Shown in pieces: positions 1 to 6,268 of a stretch of DNA of 11,948 nt. Position 1 is the first letter of the stretch; each line of letters begins with the position of its first letter. Location of the stretch: contig JAUVJV010000026.1 in NCBI GenBank assembly GCA_030592245.1, positions 1 through 11,948 of the forward strand, in the 5' to 3' direction. This stretch comes from Candidatus Eiseniibacteriota bacterium. GTDB taxonomy: Bacteria; Arandabacterota; Arandabacteria; Arandabacterales; Arandabacteraceae. The translations under genes and the position numbers were made by a program. The notes below the pieces were generated by a model. The model had not been told where the DNA came from. It saw nothing but the letters and a program-made list of their open reading frames with translations, and made no database searches.

Positions 1-987
1 CATTACTCGAACGCCCAGGGGATTCCCGAGCTCCGCGATGTCATCGCCGAGGTCGTGGGCAAGGAAAAGGGTCTCGATGTTAAGCCGGAAGAGGTGTTCG
101 TGACACCGGGCGCAAAGCCCATCATGTTCTTCGGGATGCTCGCCCTGGTGGATGCGGGCGATGAAGTGATCTACCCCAATCCCGGCTTTCCCATCTATGA
201 GTCGGTCATCGAGTTCCTGGGCGCCAAGGCGGTTCCGGCGAAGCTCGAAGAAAACAAAGAATTCTGTTTCGATGTTGACGAGCTCAGGAAGCTGGTGACG
301 CCGAAGACCAAGATGATCATCATCAACTCTCCCCAGAACCCCACCGGCGGGGTGCTCTCAAAGGAAGACCTGGAAGCCATCGCCGACATAGCGAGAGAGA
401 ACAAAATCTGGGTCCTCTCCGACGAGGTCTATTGCCGGATTCTCTATGAGGGCGAATTCATGAGCATCGCCTCGCTGCCGGGGATGCGGGAGCATACCAT
501 CGTTCTTGACGGTTTCTCCAAGACCTATGCCATGACCGGCTGGAGGCTGGGCTACGGGATCATGCCCGAGGAGCTGGCACAGAAGCTCACCCAGATCCAG
601 ATCAATGCCACGTCTTGCACCTGCACCTTCTCGCAGGTCGCCGGTGCCGAGGGAATCCGCGGCGACCAGTCGGCCTCGAACGCCATGGTCGCGGAATTCA
701 AGAAGAGACGGGACGTCATAGTGGACGGCCTGAATGCCATCCCGGGCATCACTTGTCTTAGGCCCAAGGGCGCGTTCTACGTATTCCCGAATATCACCGG
801 TACGGGCATCAAGTCCCAGGAACTCTCCGACCTGCTTTTGAATGACGCTGGGGTCGCCGGGCTGCCGGGGACGGCCTTCGGTGCAGAAGGCGAAGGGTAC
901 CTGCGCTTCTCGTATGCCAACTCGATTGAGAATATCAAGAAGGCATTGAAGAACATCGAGCAGACCCTGGCCAAAGTGAAGAAGTGA
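1..987 (+). CDS. PLP-dependent class I/II aminotransferase (5'-truncated)
   Basis: This is the C-terminal part of a fold-type I aminotransferase of the aspartate/aromatic aminotransferase group, a cytosolic enzyme that moves an amino group between an amino acid and a 2-oxoacid through pyridoxal phosphate. The frame is open from base 1, and the 328 visible residues begin with HYSNAQGIPELR, which matches the family's usual 'Y..p.G.peLR' stretch. A GTG at position 55 is therefore internal and not the start. Visible landmarks, numbered in the fragment, are the pocket motif NSPQNPTGG (109-117), SDEVY (140-144), the Schiff-base lysine K174 in GFSKTYAMTGWR, and the carboxylate-binding arginine R302 in YLRFSYANS. 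Family members are about 390-400 residues, so roughly 60-70 N-terminal residues lie outside the window. The stop overlaps the yqeC start by 4 bases, which suggests translational coupling. The substrate cannot be told from the sequence. Confidence 0.95.
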   Translation, partial: HYSNAQGIPELRDVIAEVVGKEKGLDVKPEEVFVTPGAKPIMFFGMLALVDAGDEVIYPNPGFPIYESVIEFLGAKAVPAKLEENKEFCFDVDELRKLVTPKTKMIIINSPQNPTGGVLSKEDLEAIADIARENKIWVLSDEVYCRILYEGEFMSIASLPGMREHTIVLDGFSKTYAMTGWRLGYGIMPEELAQKLTQIQINATSCTCTFSQVAGAEGIRGDQSASNAMVAEFKKRRDVIVDGLNAIPGITCLRPKGAFYVFPNITGTGIKSQELSDLLLNDAGVAGLPGTAFGAEGEGYLRFSYANSIENIKKALKNIEQTLAKVKK

Positions 988-1787
988 GGATCGATCTTAA
1001 GACATCAATCATAGATGGGCTGGGAGTGTCCGCGGGTGATCTGGTGAGCATCGTGGGAGCGGGCGGAAAGACCTCCCTGATGTACGGCCTGGGTGAGGAT
1101 CTGCTGGCCTCAGGCAAGCCTGTGCTGCTCACGACCACGACCCGGATCTGGCGTCCCGAGCGCCGCCGGGTTCCGATGGTGGTCCTGGGTCCTGAGACCT
1201 CCGAGACCGCCGGACGTATCGCAGACGGGATAAAATCTTCCGGGTCGGTGCTTGCGGCCCGTGAGGAGTCGGACTCTAAGTTCAAGGGTTTCTCGCCTGA
1301 GTTTGTGGAGGAGCTCCACAGCGGATGCCGTCAGTGGACCGTCGTGGCGGAATGCGATGGGGCGATGGGAAAGTCGCTCAAGGTACCGCGGGACCATGAG
1401 CCGCCGATGGCACCCTCGACCAGTGTCTTCGTGGTCCTTGTCGGCGTCGACTGTCTCGGCAAGTCATTGAGTGATGATCTTATCTTTCAGCCCTCGAGCA
1501 TCAGCGAGGTTACCGGGCGAGGTCCGGATGCGATGGTCGATGAGGACCTGGTGGCGGAGACGGTGCTCTCGAAGCGGTCATACCTGGGTAGGAAGCCGTC
1601 CGGAGCGCGCATGTGCGTGGTGTTGAACAAGGTGGATCCCGAAGTGCTCGATGGGGCGATGGGCAAGGCCGCCCCGGGGGGCTCGGCGCTCAGTCTTGCG
1701 CTTAAGCTCAAGAAGAACGCCGCCGTCGAGCGGGTCTGTCTCGGCTCCTTGAAGGACCCGCTCAGGCGCTTCCTCGTGGTGAGATAG
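984..1787 (+). CDS. yqeC: YqeC, putative selenium-dependent hydroxylase accessory protein
   Basis: This 267-residue protein belongs to the YqeC family, found in genomes with selenium-dependent molybdenum hydroxylases. Its biochemical role is unproven. It has a P-loop-like nucleotide site GAGGKTS (residues 25-31) followed by LLTTTTRIW (48-56), then AECDGA (122-127), which corresponds to the usual 'EADGA', SLKVPRDHEP (131-140), VGVDCLGKSL (153-162) and a GTPase-like NKVD (215-218). Together these fit the family along its whole length. The GTG start at 984 overlaps the aminotransferase TGA (GTGA). It has only a weak purine-rich upstream sequence, so coupling to the upstream gene is likely. The next gene, mocA, begins 23 bases after its stop. 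YqeC occurs here with MocA, XdhC and YqeB, the typical partner set, which strengthens the call. The family might act as a nucleotide-dependent metallochaperone or in selenium insertion; that is inference. Confidence 0.88.
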   Translation: MRIDLKTSIIDGLGVSAGDLVSIVGAGGKTSLMYGLGEDLLASGKPVLLTTTTRIWRPERRRVPMVVLGPETSETAGRIADGIKSSGSVLAAREESDSKFKGFSPEFVEELHSGCRQWTVVAECDGAMGKSLKVPRDHEPPMAPSTSVFVVLVGVDCLGKSLSDDLIFQPSSISEVTGRGPDAMVDEDLVAETVLSKRSYLGRKPSGARMCVVLNKVDPEVLDGAMGKAAPGGSALSLALKLKKNAAVERVCLGSLKDPLRRFLVVR

Positions 1788-1810
1788 GAAAAGAGTGAGG
1801 CGGAAGAAGA

Positions 1811-2428
1811 ATGGCTTCAGTGGGATGCATATTGCTGGCTGCCGGTACTTCCTCGAGGATGGGAGAGCCCAAGCTTCTGAAGATGGCCGGCGGAAAGACC
1901 ATCTTCGAGGTAACGCTCGGCCGGCATCTTGAGAGCTCGCTCGAGAGGATCTCGGCGGTTGTCCCGGGCTGGCTCGCCGGCTTTGGTTCCATCGTGGAAC
2001 GCTGTTCTTCCCACCGGGTGAGCTTCGTGGTGATGGACGAGCCCTGCGAGATGAGTTTCTCGCTCAAGGCAGGCTGGAAGCACCTGTGTGAACAAGGCGG
2101 CCTCGACGGCATAATGGTTTCGCTTGCCGATCAGCCGCTTGTGACGGCAGGCACGATTGATAATCTGATCCGGTCCTTCTCGGGCTCGGATAAGTCGATC
2201 TGCGTTCCTGTTTTCGATGGCAGGCGCGGGCGGCCGGTGATCATCTCCTCCGGTCTCGGTGAGGAGGTTCTCTCGCTCGAGGGTGACGAGGGCGCGAGGA
2301 GCCTTCTCGCCAAGCACGGCGATGACATCGAGGAGGTGGGTGTCTCCTCAGATGAGGTGCACCTGGATTTTGACAGGCCTGAAGATTTCGACAGGCTGGC
2401 TGCAAGGCTGAACACGGATGAGGTTTGA
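1811..2428 (+). CDS. mocA: MocA-like molybdenum cofactor cytidylyltransferase
   Basis: This 205-residue nucleotidyltransferase of the MobA/MocA fold is predicted to transfer CMP from CTP to Mo-molybdopterin. The product is the cytosine dinucleotide cofactor used by xanthine oxidase family enzymes. The N-terminal signature LLAAGTSSRMGEPKLL (residues 8-23) is the NTP-binding loop. MSFSLKAGW (81-89) and the metal-binding VSLADQP (103-109) follow, and GRRGRPVII and GDEGAR occur in the second half, as in MocA. The length is normal for MocA. The ATG at 1811 follows a purine-rich GGAAGAAGA. Choosing MocA (CTP) over MobA (GTP) rests on the LAAG..RMG-PK form and on the neighbourhood, since every adjacent gene serves a xanthine dehydrogenase type enzyme. 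A YgfJ-type paralogue specialised for the selenium system is also possible. The stop lies 6 bases before the next ATG. Confidence 0.88.
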   Translation: MASVGCILLAAGTSSRMGEPKLLKMAGGKTIFEVTLGRHLESSLERISAVVPGWLAGFGSIVERCSSHRVSFVVMDEPCEMSFSLKAGWKHLCEQGGLDGIMVSLADQPLVTAGTIDNLIRSFSGSDKSICVPVFDGRRGRPVIISSGLGEEVLSLEGDEGARSLLAKHGDDIEEVGVSSDEVHLDFDRPEDFDRLAARLNTDEV

Positions 2429-2434
2429 AAAAGA

Positions 2435-3211
2435 ATGGATGATGCAAGGGACGTCTTGAGAATAGCCAATGAGTGGCTTTCCGGAGGTGAGCGGATCTGT
2501 GTCGCCACCGTCGTGAAGAGAAGAGGCTCCGCCCCCAGGGAGGTCGGTGCCAAGATGGTCATCTCCTTCGCCGGCAAGCTGGCGGGCACTATCGGCGGGG
2601 GTATCGTCGAGAAGGAAGTGATCGAGAAGGCCCCGGGCGTGATGAAGACAGGCAAGCCTGTAATGCTGGACTTTAACCTCTCGGGCAAGAAGAAAGATCT
2701 CGACAGTACGTGCGGGGGAAACATGTCGGTCTTCCTCGAGCCTTTCGGGGAAGTGAAGAGCCTTTTCATCATTGGCGCCGGGCATGTCGGGGGGGCCATC
2801 GCCGGGCTCGCGTGCAAGAACGGTTTCGAGGTCACTCTGGTCGATTCCAGGTCCGAGTACATCAGCCCGGAGAGACTGGGTGAAAGGGTGAAGGGTGTGG
2901 TTGCCTCACCGGGCGACTTCGAGGGCAAGCTGGAGATTACCGATGCGTCTTTCGTTGTCATATGCACAAGCGGGCACGGGCTGGACAAGGAGTGGTTGGG
3001 TAGAGTGCTCGCCCTTGCGCCGCGATACGTGGGAATGCTCGGGAGCAGGCACAAGGCCAAGGCGGTCTTTGAGGCGCTCGCCTCTAGCGGCACGGCCCGC
3101 GAGGAGCTCGACCGGGTACATACTCCGGTGGGTATCGACATAGGCGCCATCACCCCGGACGAGATAGCGGTCAGCGTGGTTGCCGAGTTGATCAAAGAAT
3201 GGCGGGACTGA
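2435..3211 (+). CDS. xdhC: XdhC/CoxI-family molybdenum hydroxylase maturation factor
   Basis: This 258-residue protein is a maturation factor for molybdenum hydroxylases. Characterised XdhC proteins bind the molybdenum cofactor, promote its sulfuration and hand it to the apoenzyme; in a selenium-dependent system the ligand may be selenium instead. The N-terminal XdhC/CoxI domain shows GSAPREVGAKMVI (31-43), GTIGGGIVE (51-59) and a Cys-Gly-Gly motif at C93. The C-terminal Rossmann domain has FIIGAGHVGG (111-120), YVGMLGSRHKAKAV (198-211) and HTPVGIDIGAITPDEIAVS (229-247). Both domains are complete. The name follows the maturation factor family and should not be confused with the E. coli iron-sulfur subunit also called XdhC. 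It starts 6 bases after mocA and ends 3 bases before yqeB, in keeping with co-expression. Confidence 0.92.
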   Translation: MDDARDVLRIANEWLSGGERICVATVVKRRGSAPREVGAKMVISFAGKLAGTIGGGIVEKEVIEKAPGVMKTGKPVMLDFNLSGKKKDLDSTCGGNMSVFLEPFGEVKSLFIIGAGHVGGAIAGLACKNGFEVTLVDSRSEYISPERLGERVKGVVASPGDFEGKLEITDASFVVICTSGHGLDKEWLGRVLALAPRYVGMLGSRHKAKAVFEALASSGTAREELDRVHTPVGIDIGAITPDEIAVSVVAELIKEWRD

Positions 3212-3214
3212 GCA

Positions 3215-4033
3215 ATGGAGACCTGGATAAAAAGACCGATTCCCATGGTACTGGTGATAGGGGGTGGGGAGCTGGGTTCGGCGGTGACGCACCGGCTGGC
3301 GAGGTCCGGCCTGGGTGTGGTTGTCGTGGACATCGACCGCCCGAAGTGCATTAGAAGAAACGTATGTTTTGCCACCGCCGCCCTCGAGGGCCAAACGGAA
3401 GTCGAGGGGATAAGGGCGCGGCACGTTGCGACCGCGGATGATGCGCTGAAGCTCATCCGGGCGGGCGAGGTACCTCTCCTGACTCGCGGTTACAGGAGAG
3501 TCTGCCGGGAGATAAGAGCGGATGTGGTCGTGGATGCAAGGATGACAAAGACCGAGAGCGACATGTCGAGCGACCTGGCTCCTCTCGTCATCGGCCTGGG
3601 GCCGGGTTTTGAGGCCGGCGGCAATGCTGATGTCGTGGTGGAGACCATGCGCGGCCATGACATTGGACGGGTGATCGATAAGGGAAGCGCTGCTCCCTTT
3701 ACGGGCGTGCCCGGTGCGATTGGGGGCGTGACGAGCGGGCGCGTGATTCGATCCCCTGCATCGGGTATCTTCAGTTCCAGGGCGGATATTGGCGACCTCG
3801 TGGAACAGGGGCAAGTCCTTGGCATGGTCGGCCGGAAGAGTGAAGTGAGCGCTCCAATCTCCGGTCTCCTGAGAGGCCTGATTGCCGTTGGCAGCAAGGT
3901 CAGGAAGGGGCAGAAGATCGGGGACGTGGACCCGAGAGGCCTCGATATCGATGCGACCACGATCTCGGACAAGGGCAGGGCAGTGGCCGGCGGTGTCCTG
4001 GAAGCCATAATGCACTGGTGGAAAGGCAGATGA
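3215..4033 (+). CDS. yqeB: YqeB, EF2563-family selenium-dependent molybdenum hydroxylase system protein
   Basis: This 272-residue protein belongs to the YqeB/EF2563 family, which is associated with selenium-dependent molybdenum hydroxylases and is a marker for them. Its reaction is unknown. The N-terminus carries a Rossmann-like GGGELGSAVTHRLARSG (16-32) and the conserved DRPKCIRRNVCF (41-52) and EVEGI (62-66). A central VIGLGPGFEAGGNADVVVETMRGHDIGR stretch (about 125-152) follows. The C-terminal part (about 175-240) resembles a biotinyl/lipoyl-type barrel, with SPASGIF, VEQGQVLG, SAPISGLLRGL and the terminal KIGDVDPRG, but has no obvious attachment lysine. The ATG at 3215 is 3 bases after the xdhC stop and has only a weak Shine-Dalgarno. 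Its TGA overlaps the ATG of the FAD subunit gene (ATGA). With YqeC it is the strongest evidence in the window for a selenium-molybdenum enzyme rather than an ordinary xanthine dehydrogenase. Confidence 0.92.
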   Translation: METWIKRPIPMVLVIGGGELGSAVTHRLARSGLGVVVVDIDRPKCIRRNVCFATAALEGQTEVEGIRARHVATADDALKLIRAGEVPLLTRGYRRVCREIRADVVVDARMTKTESDMSSDLAPLVIGLGPGFEAGGNADVVVETMRGHDIGRVIDKGSAAPFTGVPGAIGGVTSGRVIRSPASGIFSSRADIGDLVEQGQVLGMVGRKSEVSAPISGLLRGLIAVGSKVRKGQKIGDVDPRGLDIDATTISDKGRAVAGGVLEAIMHWWKGR

Positions 4034-5016
4034 GAACCTTCGAAGCGATTCTTCCCGGGGATGTGGCTGAATGTCTTGATGTGCTTGCCTGCTACGGCAG
4101 CGATGCGGCCATTCTTGCCGGAGGTACCGATCTCTTTGTGCTCATGAAGATGGGCATGAGAACACCCAGTCTTGTGATCTATGCCGGAGGCCTGCGGGAG
4201 CTGAGGCGCGCCGAGCGCCGGGACGGCCGGATAGTCCTGGGGCCGGCGGTCACCCATTCGGAAGTGGCGGGCTCGGAACTCCTTGCCGGCCTGGAAGTCC
4301 TAAGAGCGGCAGCCGCTTCCATAGGCTCTCCCCAGGTCCGCAACCTGGGAACCGTTGGCGGCAATATCGTCAATGCCTCGCCTGCGGGTGATCTCTACCC
4401 CGCCCTTCTTGCTCTCGATGCGACCGTGGTCTTGAAGAGCATGAACGGAGATCGGGAAGTCGCACTCGAGGATTTCGTCATGGGCCCGGGCGAGACCACC
4501 ATAGAGCCTGATGAGATGCTGGTTGCTATTCGGTTCGATGAGCCCGGAGGCAAAGACGGGAGCAAGGGCCGCGGCAAGGTATTCACGGGCTTCGCCAAGG
4601 TGGGCTTGAGGAACGCGCTCGCCATCTCGGTCGCCAATGCCGCGCTTGTTGCGCGTGCCGAGGGTAGCAAGCTCACCGGCGTGAGGATAGCCTGCGGCGC
4701 GGTCGCGCCCACAGCCATCAGGATGCGTGGGGTGGAAGAGGTGTTGGAAGGTGAATCACCCACCGAAGCTCTGATCGAGGAGGCAGCGCGCATCGCATCA
4801 TCGGAATGCGACCCTCTCTCCGACATAAGGGCTTCCAGGGAGTACCGCTGTCATGTCACAGGCGTGGTGGTTTCCCGCTTGATAAGGAGAGCTCGCACCG
4901 AGCTCCTGGAGATGGATACCAATTCAGATTCGTCAAGAGATACAGATTCCCCGAATGATACAGATTCCCCGAATGATACAGGCTCCCCAGAAGATACAGG
5001 TACGCATGCTGATTGA
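4030..5016 (+). CDS. xdhB: FAD-binding subunit of a xanthine dehydrogenase family molybdenum hydroxylase
   Basis: This 328-residue protein is the flavin subunit that takes electrons from the [2Fe-2S] subunit and passes them to NAD or another acceptor. The N-terminal FAD domain has ILAGGTDLF (28-36) and IGSPQVRNLGTVGGN (98-112) followed by ASPAGDLYPALLAL. The C-terminal CO dehydrogenase flavoprotein domain (about 185-290) ends with SDIRASREYRCHVTGVVVSRLI. I chose the ATG at 4030, which overlaps the yqeB stop as ATGA and has AAAGG just upstream; a GTG at 4018 in the same frame is less likely. After about residue 292 the protein continues into a roughly 35-residue low-complexity tail rich in Asp, Ser, Thr and Pro, which normal family members lack. 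The actual substrate (xanthine, purine, nicotinate or other) cannot be told. The molybdopterin and iron-sulfur subunit genes are not in the window, so the symbol is a family-level guess. Confidence 0.9.
   Translation: MRTFEAILPGDVAECLDVLACYGSDAAILAGGTDLFVLMKMGMRTPSLVIYAGGLRELRRAERRDGRIVLGPAVTHSEVAGSELLAGLEVLRAAAASIGSPQVRNLGTVGGNIVNASPAGDLYPALLALDATVVLKSMNGDREVALEDFVMGPGETTIEPDEMLVAIRFDEPGGKDGSKGRGKVFTGFAKVGLRNALAISVANAALVARAEGSKLTGVRIACGAVAPTAIRMRGVEEVLEGESPTEALIEEAARIASSECDPLSDIRASREYRCHVTGVVVSRLIRRARTELLEMDTNSDSSRDTDSPNDTDSPNDTGSPEDTGTHAD
4939..5001 (+). repeat. 18-base tandem repeat at the xdhB/ygeY junction
   Basis: Three 18-base units run end to end at 4939-4956, 4957-4974 and 4975-4992, with a 9-base partial copy at 4993-5001. 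The first two units are identical (GATACAGATTCCCCGAAT) and the third has diverged. In the xdhB frame they encode DTDSPN, DTDSPN and DTGSPE. In the +1 frame, which is the ygeY frame, they encode MIQIPR-like units and place ATG codons at 4955 and 4973 upstream of the preferred ygeY start. Confidence 0.9.
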
Positions 5017-6268
5017 TCCCGCCGAACTTGCCGGCCTCGCTGCCCGTATCAGGGAAGCGGCCGAAGCCGAATCCGATTATGTCACCGGTCTTGTCCGGCG
5101 GCTTGTAAGGATTCCGAGTCCGAGCGGCGGCGAAGAGGAAGCCATCAAACTCATCAAGGCGGAGATGGAGGCCTGCGATCCCGACGAGGTATTCATTGAT
5201 TCCATAGGTAATGCCGTCGCGAGGGTGGGATCGGGAAGCAAGGTGATTCTCTACGACTCTCACCTGGATACCGTGGGCGTCGGTGATGAATCCGCGTGGA
5301 CGCGAGACCCCTTTGGCGGCGTGCTCGAGGACGGGGTCATCTACGGCAGGGGTGCCTGTGATGATAAGGGCGGCATCGGGAGCATGGTCGCGGCCTTAAG
5401 GCTGATGAAGCAGATGGCCGAAAGCGGCGACCTCTCTCCCGGCGACTTCACGCTCTACTTTGTAGGGATCGTCCAGGAGGAGAACTGCGAGGGTCTTGCC
5501 TTGAGCGTGCTGCTCGATGAGAAGGGGATCGAACCTGACTGCGTGGTCCTGGGTGAGCCTTCGGGGCTCACAATAAGGCGGGGCCACAGGGGGCGCGCCG
5601 AGATCGAGGTCATCACCAGAGGACGCTCGTGCCATTCGAGTGCGCCGGCGCGGGGTGACAATGCGATCTACAGGATGACCCCCGTCATAGAGGGCATCAA
5701 GCGGCTGGAGGGTAAGCTCAGCTCTCATCCGTTCCTGGGCCCGGGAAGCATCGCGGTGACGAGTGCCGATTCGACGGGCCCTTCGAGAAACGCCATTCCC
5801 GACAGGTGCCGCATCTTCATAGACCGTCGGGTCGTGCCCGCCGACACGCGTGAGTCCATTGCGCGCGAGATAGATGAGATAGCCCGGTTTACCGGAGGAA
5901 GCGTACAGATAACTACTTATGCTGGAGCGAGTTATAAGGGTTATATAAAGGAGCGCGAGAAGTTCTTTCCCGCATGGGTCACCGATGCCGACTCGCCTGC
6001 CGTCAGGGGGGCGGCCGGGACTTATGAGCTCCTTTTCGACGAGGATCCCACAATAGGCAAGTGGGATTTCTCCACCGACGGCAACTATTCGATGGGTGTG
6101 AAGTCCATTCCGACTGTAGGTTTCGGGCCGGGTGAGGAACAGCATACGCACTCGACCGAAGACCAGGTAGCGGTCGAACAACTGTGGAAGGCTTCAGCTT
6201 TCTACGCCCTTTTCCCGTTCGTCTACTCGATGTCTGCCGGCGGGAGCACCGGGGAGCCCCGGCCATGA
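5006..6268 (+). CDS. ygeY: YgeY family M20 metallohydrolase (selenium-associated)
   Basis: This 420-residue protein is an M20-family hydrolase of the YgeY group, related to ArgE/DapE deacylases and found in selenium-purine gene clusters such as that of E. coli. Its physiological substrate is not known. Candidate dinuclear metal ligands are H86 and D88 in YDSHLDTVG, D119 in GRGACDDKGG, E158/E159 in VQEEN, E184 in LGEPSG, and H380 or H382 in GPGEEQHTHS. Further YgeY-typical segments are RRGHRGRAEIEV, CHSSAPARGDNAIYRM, FIDRRVVPADT and KWDFSTDGN. I prefer the ATG at 5006, because family similarity begins shortly after it and AGG at 4998-5000 is well spaced. Upstream in-frame ATGs at 4955 and 4973 lie inside the tandem repeat. 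The start overlaps the xdhB stop by 11 bases, and the stop overlaps rarA (ATGA). Confidence 0.9.
   Translation: MLIDPAELAGLAARIREAAEAESDYVTGLVRRLVRIPSPSGGEEEAIKLIKAEMEACDPDEVFIDSIGNAVARVGSGSKVILYDSHLDTVGVGDESAWTRDPFGGVLEDGVIYGRGACDDKGGIGSMVAALRLMKQMAESGDLSPGDFTLYFVGIVQEENCEGLALSVLLDEKGIEPDCVVLGEPSGLTIRRGHRGRAEIEVITRGRSCHSSAPARGDNAIYRMTPVIEGIKRLEGKLSSHPFLGPGSIAVTSADSTGPSRNAIPDRCRIFIDRRVVPADTRESIAREIDEIARFTGGSVQITTYAGASYKGYIKEREKFFPAWVTDADSPAVRGAAGTYELLFDEDPTIGKWDFSTDGNYSMGVKSIPTVGFGPGEEQHTHSTEDQVAVEQLWKASAFYALFPFVYSMSAGGSTGEPRP
6249..6262 (+). promoter_or_regulatory. GC-rich hairpin covering the rarA ribosome binding site
   Basis: CCGGGGAGCCCCGG is a perfect inverted repeat that ends 2 bases before the rarA ATG. 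It contains GGGGAG (6251-6256), the only plausible Shine-Dalgarno for that start. The sequence lies in the last codons of ygeY, so ribosomes finishing ygeY would unfold it, implying coupled translation. That function is inferred. Confidence 0.45.

Noticed and set aside
2131..3456. Open frame of 441 codons on the - strand across mocA, xdhC and yqeB
   Set aside because: It crosses three genuine genes and its product is an unstructured Ser/Pro/Thr-rich sequence, typical of a shadow frame.
4939..5001. CRISPR-like repeat
   Set aside because: The 18-base units are contiguous with no spacers and lie inside coding sequence, so this is a coding tandem repeat.
4955..5005. Upstream ATGs (4955, 4973) as the true start of ygeY
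   Set aside because: They fall in the tandem repeat, lack a Shine-Dalgarno and would add residues not like the family. The ATG at 5006 has an AGG at suitable spacing. They remain possible minor starts.
5014..5016. Possible selenocysteine TGA, given the selenium gene context
   Set aside because: The TGA ends the FAD subunit after its complete domains, no clear SECIS-like stem-loop follows, and the YqeB/YqeC type system uses a labile selenium cofactor rather than selenocysteine.
6184..6264. Extended N-terminus of RarA from a start at 6184
   Set aside because: It would overlap ygeY by 85 bases, and the extra residues have no RarA similarity. The ATG at 6265 gives the expected N-terminus.
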